A DNA stretch of 64,000 bases from Leptothoe spongobia TAU-MAC 1115 (lineage in GTDB: Bacteria > Cyanobacteriota > Cyanobacteriia > Phormidesmidales > Phormidesmidaceae), in assembly GCF_018739885.1 (NCBI RefSeq), contig NZ_JADOES010000004.1, positions 1 through 64,000 on the forward strand, in the 5' to 3' direction. The notes beneath the pieces were generated by a model. The model did not search any database and had not been told where the DNA came from. It saw only the letters and a list, made by a program, of their open reading frames with translations. Shown one piece after another: positions 26,929 to 36,004 of the stretch (its first letter is position 1; each line of letters opens with the position of its first letter). The position numbers and the translations under genes are program-made.

Positions 26929-27267
26929 ACCGCTCAGGCCACTAGCCTAAATGATGGTGTCTTTGAGGGGGCTGAAACACTCTCAGGGGGATACAACCTC
27001 AACATAGACGGGGTTCTGAGGTCTGTGATTACTGTCACCTTACCGGCTGGAACGTCATCCATTCGAGTGAGGGGGCATAGGGCACCAGCACCCATCTCAG
27101 TCTATGCGCCGGGTCCTACTCAGTTTAGCGTTGGCGCTGAGTTACTCACTGTTAGTACCATAGCTGTCACGCAAGACTTTATCGTGAGCGGCTCTGGGGG
27201 GTCTATTCGAATTGTCCTGGCTGACATCGGTAGTCCAACCGTTCAGATTGAAGGGGTCAGTGTATAA
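26929..27267 (+). CDS. Downstream part of the split fibre-like ORF
   Basis: This segment is in the same frame as the preceding gene, directly after its TGA. It encodes about 112 residues of beta-rich sequence (VITVTLPAGTSSIRVRGHRAPAPISVYAPGPTQFSV...IVLADIGSPTVQIEGVSV), resembling a small beta-sandwich tip. A GTG at 27025 could start an 80-aa product, but a good ribosome binding site is not seen. I favour a C-terminal domain of the upstream protein. Confidence 0.45.
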   Translation, partial: TAQATSLNDGVFEGAETLSGGYNLNIDGVLRSVITVTLPAGTSSIRVRGHRAPAPISVYAPGPTQFSVGAELLTVSTIAVTQDFIVSGSGGSIRIVLADIGSPTVQIEGVSV

Positions 27268-27337
27268 GTTAGTGAGTCTTTAGTCTTTATCTTTGTCTCC
27301 CTGCCATCAGCCCAATATGGCAGGGTTGAGAGCCAAC

Positions 27338-27360
27338 GGGCCTTTACAGGCCCCTTTTTT
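27338..27360 (+). terminator. Terminator after the fibre-like genes
   Basis: GGGCCT (27338-27343) pairs with AGGCCC (27348-27353), followed by CTTTTTT. It lies between the stop at 27267 and the ATG at 27362. Confidence 0.75.
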
Positions 27361-27361
27361 A

Positions 27362-27652
27362 ATGATGGACAACGACAGCATTGACCGACTGATCAAAGAT
27401 CTCAAATACTCTCATGGCGTTGTCGTTATCCCTGAAAGAGACAGACGATGCTGGGGTATTCATGAATGGGGAGAAAAGAGGGATTTTGTATTAGCTCAAG
27501 CCATTGTTAGCTATCAACCTCATGAGGCGATCTCCCGTGGCGTAGGACTCAGTTTCTTTTTCGCCTATTGCTATCCTGCCTGCAGAATGGACATCAAAGA
27601 GAATGGCATTGTACACATAAACTCGATCGGGTTTCCGGTTGATGACCCATGA
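27362..27652 (+). CDS. Unrecognised 96-aa protein
   Basis: The start is set at ATG 27362 (MMDNDSIDRLIKDLKYSHGVVVIPERDRRCWGIHEWGEKRDF). The frame extends further upstream, but that part runs through the terminator. No domain is recognised; one aromatic-rich stretch (GLSFFFAYCYPACRM) holds two cysteines. It overlaps the next gene by 4 bp (ATGA), which shows translational coupling. Confidence 0.5.
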   Translation: MMDNDSIDRLIKDLKYSHGVVVIPERDRRCWGIHEWGEKRDFVLAQAIVSYQPHEAISRGVGLSFFFAYCYPACRMDIKENGIVHINSIGFPVDDP

Positions 27653-27924
27653 ATGTTGTGTTGAATAATCTCGGGTTAGCGTTAACGGTGGCGTCTGCCC
27701 TGGCCGGTGTGTGTGGCTGGGGGATCGCTCGCATTCGCCGAAACTATGGATTTGAGCGTGATATCAATCATCTAAAGAACGATTACAAAGGACTCAATGA
27801 CAGCTGCAATAAGCTATTCACGGAGTTAGAACGACGGCTGGATGCAGCCGAAAAAGAGCTTGCTATATTAAGGGCTGTTAATGAAGCGTTGATTCAGCAG
27901 CAGCGCCCTACTGACGTCCGGTAA
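27649..27924 (+). CDS. Small one-pass membrane protein with coiled coil
   Basis: This 91-aa protein has an N-terminal membrane helix (LGLALTVASALAGVCGWGIARI) and a cytoplasmic-type coiled coil (INHLKNDYKGLNDSCNKLFTELERRLDAAEKELAILRAV). The layout resembles holin or spanin-like or anchoring proteins at the end of phage cassettes, but similarity is only architectural. A terminator follows at 28033. Confidence 0.55.
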   Translation: MNVVLNNLGLALTVASALAGVCGWGIARIRRNYGFERDINHLKNDYKGLNDSCNKLFTELERRLDAAEKELAILRAVNEALIQQQRPTDVR

Positions 27925-28032
27925 GAGAGCGTCTTGTTGTAGAGCATTAGAGCAAGTCTCTACGTTGGACTAAGAGACACTAGCGATTGGGTGCGCTATC
28001 CTAAGCCCCTAGAAAGATAAGTTCTCATTTGG

Positions 28033-28064
28033 GCGAGTTCAGCGTTGATAGGACTCGCTTTTTT
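28033..28064 (+). terminator. Terminator at the end of the cassette
   Basis: GCGAGT (28033-28038) and ACTCGC (28053-28058) form a stem followed by TTTTTT. The remaining bases to 28261 show no gene. Confidence 0.75.
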
Positions 28065-28261
28065 ATTTGAAAGACACTCGTTGCCGTTGCCTTTAGAGTA
28101 ACTTTTTAACTCGCTGAAATCTTTCTATTTCTTGGCTTCCTCATAATCTCTTTCCGAATATCTACACTCTCTCACAACTAGTCAAAAAATAGCTGCCTTT
28201 GAAACTCTTATTCAGAGATAGTTTCAATTGAAATCGTAAGTTGCTGTCGAAGTGAGACTGC

Positions 28262-31200
28262 TTATTTTAGAGGGACACCTGCCCGACTTGCATATTGCCG
28301 TAAGGTAGTTTCTAATAAACCGCCTTGAAATGGATTGAGTGCTTTAGCTTCCTGTCGCTGACCCTCGTACCATAAATATAGGCAAGTAAGGGTAAGGATT
28401 AACTCTGTTACAAGAGCTGTCTGTAAGGTGCTAATGGCTTGGATTGTTATTCCTGAAAAAAAGAGTGTCATCGGTAGCCAACAGAAATAGGGTAAACTTA
28501 GCAGTACCAAGGGTGGGCGGCGTACCTTTTTTTGGGTGGGTTGTTGGTTAGTGGCCCAATCCCGAAGTCCAAGAGCGCCAGCGAAAGCGCCAGCGAAAGC
28601 GACAGCGCCAGCGAAAGCGAAAGCGCCAGCGAAAGCGAAAGCGCCAGCGAAAGCGAAAGCGACAGCGACAGCGACAGCGCCAGCGACAGCGCCAGCGAAA
28701 GCGACAGCGACAGCGAAAGCGCCAGCGAAAGCGACAGCGACAGCGACAGCGAAAGCGACAGCGAAAGCGACAGCGAAAGCGAAAGCGCCAGCGCCAGCGC
28801 CAGCGCCAGCGAAAGCGAAAGCGCCAGCGCCAACGAAAGCGACAGCGCCAGCGCCAACGAAAGCGACAGCGCCAGCGCCAACGAAAGCGACAGCGAAAGT
28901 GGTGTTAAAGAGTTTTGTTTCTTGAGCTTTTTGGATAGCTTTAATGCCTACCCAAGTTGGCTGATAAGTCCAATAGTTGCGGACTTCGTTAACAAAGGTA
29001 ATGAGTCCTAGAGAGCCTAATTTTAAGAAGTATTTGGATGCTAAAGGTTGTTTTTCGTCCTGTGTATATAGAGCAACCCAGAAGGTCACTATTGATATAG
29101 CTGCAACGCCAAGAATGCCAATTAATGCAGGCTGATCTATAAATAGTTCGGAAAAAATAGCCATGCCAGCGATGGCCATTATTGAAGCGATCAAAGTAAT
29201 GACGAGAATGCAGCGATAATGCCAGGATGTTTGAAATCGATAGGATGATTTTTTGAATACGTTTTCCCAATGATGTTGTTCAGGTTTTTTATTGGGGTTA
29301 TGAATCAGTCGATTGAGGGTATCTAGCTGTAGCTGGGGTTCTAGACTCGTTAATAAGTCCTTCCATATGGAGGCATCAGAAATATTGTTGAGAACTGGTT
29401 TTAGAATTCTCTGGATTTGTTCTTCTATTTCGGGGGTGAACTGTGTTTGTTCTAATAACGTCTCAGTCTGAGCGGGCAACGCATCAGGGAGTTGAGCTAT
29501 CTCTAATGGGTGAATAATGGTGCATGTCGGTAGAATAATTCTTGGATCTAAGGGGGAATCGGTGTTTATAACTCGTGCCTTTTGGAAGTGCATTGGTAGC
29601 AGGTATGCAATGCGTCCGGCAATGGTGGCTAGGCTACTTCGTGGAGAGCCAAAAGGCTGCCAGAGCCAGTCGTAACTATCCAACTTCATTGTGTTTTCTG
29701 GCAATGGCTCAAAGTTCAGTAGTATTTCTTCGATTTCTGCTTTTGGTAGTAATGCGGCGAGCGCCCAGGCAGCTCTACCAGCCATTGATATGTTGTCATT
29801 CGAGAGTATTGGTACTAATGCTTGAGCTGCGTTGGGAGTACCGATGGAGTATAAATCATCAACGACTGAAACAATGTTCTGCTCAAGTAAACCTGCCAGA
29901 GATGGTACGGCTAAATCTCCCATGCGAACCAGTGCTTCATGGGTATTGACCGATTCACGATATCGTATCGTGAGCACAGTGACTGCTTCAGCTGAGTTCG
30001 TCGTGGCTAGCGCATTGACAGCAGTGATATAAGTTGGTGAGTTGACGTCAGTCGCCAGGCAGTCCTCTAAAAAGGAAAATACCTGTTGACCACGAGGACG
30101 AGTATCAGCGGCCACAGCGCCAAAGGCACTGGCCAATGTTTCGCTGTAGGCCTCTGTTTGTATGCGCTGCTTAAAGTTTTCAATAATTGAATCAGCTACT
30201 GATTGATTAACCGTTTTAGCATCGGCTAAACACTCAAATCCAGTGAGTGGATCAATGGCATAAACCTCTTGAATCAGGTCTGTACAATCTACTTCTAGGC
30301 CACACCAGAGTTTAACAACTTCTCTCCATGCATTTATGTCATTCCGAAAGTAGTTAATTAATTGCTCAGGCTTTTGTTTGAGGGCCGCCGCCGCAAAATA
30401 CTCCTGTAATGTCAGGTGTGAGAACTGATAATTTTCTCCCTTATCGATTTGGATAAATAGGCCACTCCGTTCTGATATTTCTTCCAGAATGGGGATGGTA
30501 TCCTGGTCTGGGGTGCGATTGATACTGGGTAGTATTTCTCGGATTTGTTGCAGGGCAGAGGTATAACTGATGCTGCGTCGGTCGTCTTGTTCCAGGCTGA
30601 GTTCTTGGTGTTTAAGTGCTAACTGCTTTAGCACCGTACGCTTTTCACTCGCTTTATACTGATTGTGTTTGTAGTCGTCTTGCCCTTTATATTCGGCCTG
30701 CTCTAATAGGATGCGGGTGGCCTCTTCATAGAAGTCAGTACGGGAGTGTGGCAGTACAAATGTTGGTTTGCTGTAGAGATAGGCAATGATCGTCAGCAGT
30801 AACGGATTACGAGCCAAGGCCATGATCCTGGGACGTTGTTGCAACGTTTGAATAAGCTGGTCGATTGACTTTTCTGGAGGCATGTCATTTCTCCATGCCC
30901 TCAGAAATTGACGGATTTGTTGATCGCTAAATTCAACAACTTCTAAGGTTTGATTTGTCGTTGCAGCAAACTCATTGCTATAGACTGCTGTTCTGCAGGT
31001 AATTACCGCGCGACAGCGTTCATAGGTATCTAGTAAGTCACTAATGCTTTGAGAAATCTCTGCCCGAGCATTACTTTTAACTTCGTCTAACCCGTCCAGT
31101 AGTAGCAGCAGTGACCCATTGTCTAATCCCTGTTTTACAAACTCCTCCGCATTTGGAAAGTCATTACGTTTAAAGACGTCTGCCAAGGCTTTAATTAGCT

Positions 31201-32002
31201 GCTCCTGGCTGAGCTTGGCATTCCCCAGTCGATGTAGCTCCAATAAAACAGGTACAGGCCCTTCTGGAATCGCAGTGAGTCGATTATCGCCATAAACGAA
31301 GGCAATATCCTTGAGCAGCATTGATTTGCCTGACCCAGGTGGTCCTTTAACCATTAAGCGTTGATGGCCGTTAATGGCGGTATAGATGTTTTCCAGCTGA
31401 CGTTGGCTACCGCCCTCGACTTTGAGTGGTACGTAGACATCATTCATCAGGAGTGGCTTTTGATTTTCCCGAAACGGGATTTTTAGCTCCTTATACTTGT
31501 CTAATAATGCCGATCGATAACGCCGCAATGCGATATCTCGAAAAAGGCGATTGCCTGCAAATCTTGCATAAATCCAGTCACTGCAAGCTTTAAATAGCTT
31601 TTTGATATTGGTTAATAAAGTCTCCTCAAACAGTTTTCCTAGACCTGCACCGACCAATAGCAAGAGAGGAATCAGTAAACCGTTATCAGGTAAAAGTCCT
31701 CGTAAGTCTTTCTTTTTTGCCTTTTGGGCTTTTGTATACGCTTTGTCGTAAATCTGCATGATTTCTGGACCAGTTAAGCCAGATGAGGATTTTTCGTACA
31801 GATCCTTGGCATAGCTTGGTCGGCGCGTAATGTCATTCTCTACGTCGTCGGCTGCCAGCTGCTGAATTTCTTGTTTTGTGCCAGGCTGGGGCGTTGGGGT
31901 TTGGCTGCTCACGCCACTGCCGAGGAGCAAAGAGGCGCATAGGGTGAGGGTAAATAGACTGATGAGCGCTGGACGTCTAGAACCGATCAACAGGGGGCAC
32001 AT
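28262..32002 (-). CDS. NACHT NTPase with HEAT-like repeats and repetitive membrane tail
   Basis: ATG 32002 is preferred over TTG 32044 because it gives a signal or membrane anchor (MCPLLIGSRRPALISLFTLTLCASLLLGSG). A second hydrophobic stretch (LLIPLLLLVGAGL) follows near residue 110. The NACHT core has Walker A GPPGSGKSMLLK and Walker B LLLLLDGLDEVKS, with CRTAVY and a FSHLTLQEYFAAAAL motif after it. Then come HEAT-like helices (about residues 620-790). The C-terminus has membrane helices and a run of about 100 residues alternating A with F, V or G, encoded by hexanucleotide repeats. NACHT proteins of this STAND class act in bacterial conflict and phage sensing; the trigger here is unknown. 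Confidence 0.8.
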   Translation of the reverse strand: MCPLLIGSRRPALISLFTLTLCASLLLGSGVSSQTPTPQPGTKQEIQQLAADDVENDITRRPSYAKDLYEKSSSGLTGPEIMQIYDKAYTKAQKAKKKDLRGLLPDNGLLIPLLLLVGAGLGKLFEETLLTNIKKLFKACSDWIYARFAGNRLFRDIALRRYRSALLDKYKELKIPFRENQKPLLMNDVYVPLKVEGGSQRQLENIYTAINGHQRLMVKGPPGSGKSMLLKDIAFVYGDNRLTAIPEGPVPVLLELHRLGNAKLSQEQLIKALADVFKRNDFPNAEEFVKQGLDNGSLLLLLDGLDEVKSNARAEISQSISDLLDTYERCRAVITCRTAVYSNEFAATTNQTLEVVEFSDQQIRQFLRAWRNDMPPEKSIDQLIQTLQQRPRIMALARNPLLLTIIAYLYSKPTFVLPHSRTDFYEEATRILLEQAEYKGQDDYKHNQYKASEKRTVLKQLALKHQELSLEQDDRRSISYTSALQQIREILPSINRTPDQDTIPILEEISERSGLFIQIDKGENYQFSHLTLQEYFAAAALKQKPEQLINYFRNDINAWREVVKLWCGLEVDCTDLIQEVYAIDPLTGFECLADAKTVNQSVADSIIENFKQRIQTEAYSETLASAFGAVAADTRPRGQQVFSFLEDCLATDVNSPTYITAVNALATTNSAEAVTVLTIRYRESVNTHEALVRMGDLAVPSLAGLLEQNIVSVVDDLYSIGTPNAAQALVPILSNDNISMAGRAAWALAALLPKAEIEEILLNFEPLPENTMKLDSYDWLWQPFGSPRSSLATIAGRIAYLLPMHFQKARVINTDSPLDPRIILPTCTIIHPLEIAQLPDALPAQTETLLEQTQFTPEIEEQIQRILKPVLNNISDASIWKDLLTSLEPQLQLDTLNRLIHNPNKKPEQHHWENVFKKSSYRFQTSWHYRCILVITLIASIMAIAGMAIFSELFIDQPALIGILGVAAISIVTFWVALYTQDEKQPLASKYFLKLGSLGLITFVNEVRNYWTYQPTWVGIKAIQKAQETKLFNTTFAVAFVGAGAVAFVGAGAVAFVGAGAFAFAGAGAGAGAFAFAVAFAVAFAVAVAVAFAGAFAVAVAFAGAVAGAVAVAVAFAFAGAFAFAGAFAFAGAVAFAGAFAGALGLRDWATNQQPTQKKVRRPPLVLLSLPYFCWLPMTLFFSGITIQAISTLQTALVTELILTLTCLYLWYEGQRQEAKALNPFQGGLLETTLRQYASRAGVPLK
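28565..28899. repeat. Hexanucleotide repeat tract inside the NACHT gene
   Basis: About 54 tandem 6-mers of GCGAAA, GCGACA and GCGCCA (plus strand), read on the minus strand as GCT plus TTC, GTC or GGC. Near 28830-28890 a longer 24-bp unit ending in GCCAACGAAA recurs three times. Every unit is a multiple of 3, so length changes would keep the reading frame. The tract also opens false frames in other phases. Confidence 0.95.
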
Positions 32003-32044
32003 GTTTTCTAGGGAAAGACGTTGGGATGTAGAAATTATAAGCAA

Positions 32045-33148
32045 TTCAATCCCTTAAATCAGACATAAATGACTGGAGTGTGCCAGTTGCCCTATCTTAC
32101 TGGACTAGGGTTGGTCTGGCGAATCGTCTTAGGTATGTGTCAGTTGCCCAAACCCCTTATCCCACTGTTCCACCTCAAAATCATGGACTAATCCCTAAGC
32201 CTCCTATCAGTAATGCGATGTAGGCGAAAAAGTGCCAAAGAGTAGTTGCGCCTACTGCAACTATGCTGCTGCCAAGAGCTTTGGAAGATATGTAGAAACC
32301 TTCTGCCTAATTGTCTAAATCGATATGGTAGCCGAGTGACTTTCCGAACTTGATTGAGCAAGTATGGCGGTTTGGGCGGTAGCCTGGCAAGTGACGTATA
32401 ACTCCCGCCTGAAGCTGCTTATGTGTCAAAAATGACATATAAGCAGCCTATTTAGCATGCTTAACTGTTAAAAATGACAGATACTAGTCTGTATTTCTGG
32501 AAGTATACGTCAAAATTTGCATTTAAGTTCTGCAAATAAAGGTGTTATCACCAAAAAATGATATATAAGATCCAGAGTCAAGGGTCTTATATGTCAGATC
32601 TGACGCTGAATTATAAGTTCGGCTGCAATCGAGAGAGAGATTTTGCCAAGGGTCAGATCGGGGGTGGTGCAATCGCCCGCTATTGAGTTGCGCGTAGTTC
32701 AGGTATCCTCAACTCACGACAAGTCCCACAACGTTGTCGTCGATAGCGTCAGCATGAGTTTTGTTAACGGCTGCTCAAGTCTCAACAGTCCCACCAGATA
32801 TTGGCGGTCACTTGCCGCAATATCCTGATTGTCAGTGGCGGTATCGACGAGTGCGCTCGGTGGGTGTGCGGAGTCTGCCAACTAGCGACGGTTACGTTTT
32901 GTCAACGGTTGGCCAGTAGCGATGGTCCCATTCAATATCGGTAAATCGCCTAGCGTGAATGGGTTTGAGAGAACGGTAGTGGGATGAGTGCAGGTTGAGA
33001 TCGTGACAGCCCTCGCCATAGGTTTTGCCTTCGAACACTGCGTTAGAGCGGTCTGAACGAAAAGTATTGGCTATACTTCAGAAGTACTGCACCAGCCGCA
33101 CAACTCCATCGTTAGGCTTCTGAATAATCGGAGGAAAGGAGATTAATC
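32045..33148. other. 1.1-kb intergenic region with paired TGACATATAAG palindromes
   Basis: No credible gene is seen. GCTGCTTATGTGTCA (32414-32428) pairs with 32433-32447 with one mismatch. A second palindrome has arms at 32563-32573 and 32582-32592. The 11-mer TGACATATAAG (32433-32443) recurs inverted at 32586-32596. These could be ends of a short element or regulator sites. The 32630-33000 part looks like decayed sequence. Confidence 0.5.
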
Positions 33149-35104
33149 ATGCGTACCTTTGCACAGAAACAGAAGCCAGCACAAAAGGCAAAATCTGAAA
33201 GCTCAGTGAGGCCCAGCCGGACATTTGCTGGACAAAGCCGTGAGGTAAGTTCTATCTTTCAATTACAGCGCACGATCGAGAATCCTGCCGTGCAGCGATC
33301 GCTACACGATAATGGTGAAGAGCGCGAAGACAATTCACTTACTAGTACATGGCCCCACTTTGCCCACGATTTCAGCCGAATAACTTTACATGCAAATGCA
33401 TATACCAACATGCAACCGAAGCTGAGGGTTAATGTCCAGGGAGACAAATACGAGCAAGAAGCCAACCGAATAGCAGAACAAGTAATGCGCATGCCTGATG
33501 TTAATATTGGTAGTATTTATCCCGATAAGGATGGCATACAAAGAAAATGTACCGCTTGCGAAAGTGGCGATACACCCTGCCCAAAATGCGCTGTGAAACA
33601 GGGAGAGAAAACCCAATTAGAACCGCTTGTCTCCCAAGTTACCCCCTTAGTGCAGCAACAGACCATGCCAGAAGAATTAGAAGAGGATAAAGAAGAAAAA
33701 ACACAGGCGAAGGAAACCCCAGGCAATACCCCTGATATAACACCACAAACTGCCACCAAAATTGGTGCATTGCGTGACGGTGGGCAGCCGTTGTCGGCAG
33801 CCACGCGCCGATTTTTTGAGCCGCGCTTTGGGACGGATTTTAGCGGAGTGAGGGTTCATACCGGTCAACGGGCAATGGAAATTGCAAAGGAAATTAACGC
33901 TCGGGCGTTTACTTTGAGGAATAATGTGTTTTTTGGTGCGGGGCAATATGTACCGGAAAGTAGTGCCGGGAAAAAGTTATTAGCGCATGAGTTGACTCAT
34001 GTAGTACAGCAGGGAGAAATCCAAGCAAAGTCCATTTCTAAGCCAGTAGGACCAATTGTTAATTCACTTCAACGTCAGCCCTCCTCCCCCGGAGAGGCTG
34101 AATTTACTTGGTCTGAGAAAACAAGAAAAGGCGTAAGGAATCAAATAAACCTCCAATTAGCTGTTTTTAATTCAAATTTTGGTGATGCTGCAGTTGAGGT
34201 TAAAGTGAAATCGGCGATCGATGAACTTAAAGAAAAACAGTCGATTGGTTTAGAACTGCTATTTGAGGTTGCTGAGGGTTTTTTAACAGCAGGATTATCA
34301 AAACTAATAATTCATGGGATAAAAAAAGGCTATGCCTTGTTAGCAAAAAGATCTATAAGAATAGCTGAACATTATGTAAAGCTTTCGGAAGATACAGATT
34401 CTGCAGGAAAATTATTGCAAGTTTATGCTGGAATATCAAATCCCGCTTTAAATCAGGCTAAATCGTTTATCAAAAGTCAATTTTCTAGTATCGGTTCAAA
34501 TAAAGCAGCAGAAGCTTTTATTGATAATTTACGCCTTGGTGCAAATCAGTACACTTTGAATATTTCTGGGCAAGTTCCGTCATTAAATGACGACAAATTG
34601 AAAAGTTTACTTTTTGCATTGCAACCTGAAAACATACAAATAGGAAGATTTAGAGAAGAAATAGACCAACTAGCTCAAGAGTTTAAAAAATATGTTTCTG
34701 AAATTGGGGATTGGAAGCGACGCAAGCCTGGTTATTATGCAGACCCATATAAATTTTCTGAGAAAGCAATTTGGGTTAAAGGTATTAAAAACAGAAAAGT
34801 TTTAGCATATGTAAAAACCAATAGGAAAGGTTCCCATCTTCCGTATGAACAACGTCCTAAGACAGGCGGAGGAGGTTTAAGAGGGGAAGGTTTTCCAATA
34901 GGATACGATCCAATATATTATCGTTTTAAAGGATGGATTCCGCCCTCTGTTGCTGACTTGGCAATCGCTACGACTAAAGATTATTTTGGCAGTATAGAGA
35001 CTGTTCCCGTTGATGAAGTTCGTAATCTTTCTCTCGGGGATATCTACCATCTTAAGTCTGCTGATGATCCGTACTATGATGCTTGGATAAAAGGTAGTGA
35101 CTAG
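33149..35104 (+). CDS. DUF4157-containing protein, eCIS effector-like
   Basis: The 651-aa protein has a strong AGGAAAGGAG site upstream. A polar N-terminal 130 residues are followed by a cysteine cluster (CTACESGDTPCPKC) that could bind zinc. Residues ~213-290 form a DUF4157 domain: LSAATRRFFEPRFGTDFSGVRVHTGQRA and LLAHELTHVVQQG, with a HExxH-like site. DUF4157 is known as a marker of cargo loaded into extracellular contractile injection systems. The ~360 C-terminal residues are more AT-rich in codons and unrecognised; they are the likely toxin or effector part. No eCIS tube or sheath gene is in the window. Confidence 0.75.
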   Translation: MRTFAQKQKPAQKAKSESSVRPSRTFAGQSREVSSIFQLQRTIENPAVQRSLHDNGEEREDNSLTSTWPHFAHDFSRITLHANAYTNMQPKLRVNVQGDKYEQEANRIAEQVMRMPDVNIGSIYPDKDGIQRKCTACESGDTPCPKCAVKQGEKTQLEPLVSQVTPLVQQQTMPEELEEDKEEKTQAKETPGNTPDITPQTATKIGALRDGGQPLSAATRRFFEPRFGTDFSGVRVHTGQRAMEIAKEINARAFTLRNNVFFGAGQYVPESSAGKKLLAHELTHVVQQGEIQAKSISKPVGPIVNSLQRQPSSPGEAEFTWSEKTRKGVRNQINLQLAVFNSNFGDAAVEVKVKSAIDELKEKQSIGLELLFEVAEGFLTAGLSKLIIHGIKKGYALLAKRSIRIAEHYVKLSEDTDSAGKLLQVYAGISNPALNQAKSFIKSQFSSIGSNKAAEAFIDNLRLGANQYTLNISGQVPSLNDDKLKSLLFALQPENIQIGRFREEIDQLAQEFKKYVSEIGDWKRRKPGYYADPYKFSEKAIWVKGIKNRKVLAYVKTNRKGSHLPYEQRPKTGGGGLRGEGFPIGYDPIYYRFKGWIPPSVADLAIATTKDYFGSIETVPVDEVRNLSLGDIYHLKSADDPYYDAWIKGSD

Positions 35105-35363
35105 TGATGACCAAACGGTCATGAGCATAGAAGTATACCCTCTATATGCTTTGAGGAAATTGTTCTGACGAGGGTTTTGAAATGAGGTGCTTTCCAGCAA
35201 GAACATACGTAGAGTCAAGTTATTGAATTGCGATATCTGCTTGATGCCGAACTCAAAACAAAAACTTAAAGCTTAAAACGTACAAAATTGTATCAGAATG
35301 TGCCTAACACTTTATCAACCGGACGCGGGCGTTTTTCGACAGTAACTGAAAAGAGGTAGCAAG

Positions 35364-35717
35364 ATGGATCAAGCACCCATCAAAGAATTAATCAGATTCG
35401 AGGATTTTGAGAAACTGGACGTTAGGGTTGGCACGATTACGACTGTAGCAGAAGTGGAGAAATCGGATAAGCTGATGAAGCTAACCGTAGACTTTGGTGA
35501 TCATACTCGCACAATTCTTGCTGGTATAAAGCAAGAACGTGAAAATCCATTCGAGATCGAGGGTAAACAAGCTTTATTCGTTGTAAATTTACCTGAAAGG
35601 AAAATGGCTGGAGAAGTATCTCAAGGGATGCTTTTTGACATCGGGTATGCGGACAAGCTCACACCATGTTTGGCAATACCCGAGCACCACATGCCAAACG
35701 GCAGTAGAGCTGGGTAG
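35364..35717 (+). CDS. CsaA/YtpR-type tRNA-binding domain protein
   Basis: This 117-aa single-domain protein has the EMAP-II/tRNA-binding OB-fold pattern: FEDFEKLDVRVGTITTVAEVEKSDKLMKLTVDFGDHTRTILAGIKQ, then VNLPERKMAGEVSQGMLF. It resembles stand-alone CsaA-like proteins and the C-terminal domain of MetRS, which bind the outer corner of tRNA. Length is complete. AAGAGGTAGCAAG precedes the ATG. It sits between conflict-type genes, but nothing links it to them. Confidence 0.85.
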   Translation: MDQAPIKELIRFEDFEKLDVRVGTITTVAEVEKSDKLMKLTVDFGDHTRTILAGIKQERENPFEIEGKQALFVVNLPERKMAGEVSQGMLFDIGYADKLTPCLAIPEHHMPNGSRAG

Positions 35718-35719
35718 TA

Positions 35720-36000
35720 TTAGTTTGCAAACAACGCCTAACAAGCACATGCAGACGGAACATTCCACTCGCTACGCGAGTGAAACGGTCGCAGTCACAC
35801 TTAAAGGTAGTAACGAAAAACGAGGGGTTTTAGAATATAACTAGCTAGCGATATAGGTCAAAACCAGTCACAAGATTCATAACCGTAGTTTCTGCGCGTA
35901 TACCTTTGTTGGCCCTAGACCGCTACACAGATCTAATGGTTGCTGTTATTCCTTGCTAAGAGCGTAGAGTATAGTCATTACAGAGTACTCCATCCCATTT
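35720..36000. other. Intergenic gap upstream of the CHAT-TIR gene
   Basis: About 280 bp with no supported gene. A short frame at 35635-35844 overlaps the end of the tRNA-binding protein gene in another phase and is not believed. Confidence 0.4.
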
Positions 36001-36004
36001 GCCC

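Noticed and set aside
28532..29011. Plus-strand open frame rich in SASESDSE repeats over the NACHT gene
   Set aside because: It arises from the hexanucleotide tract, which leaves several phases free of stops. The minus-strand NACHT protein explains the sequence.
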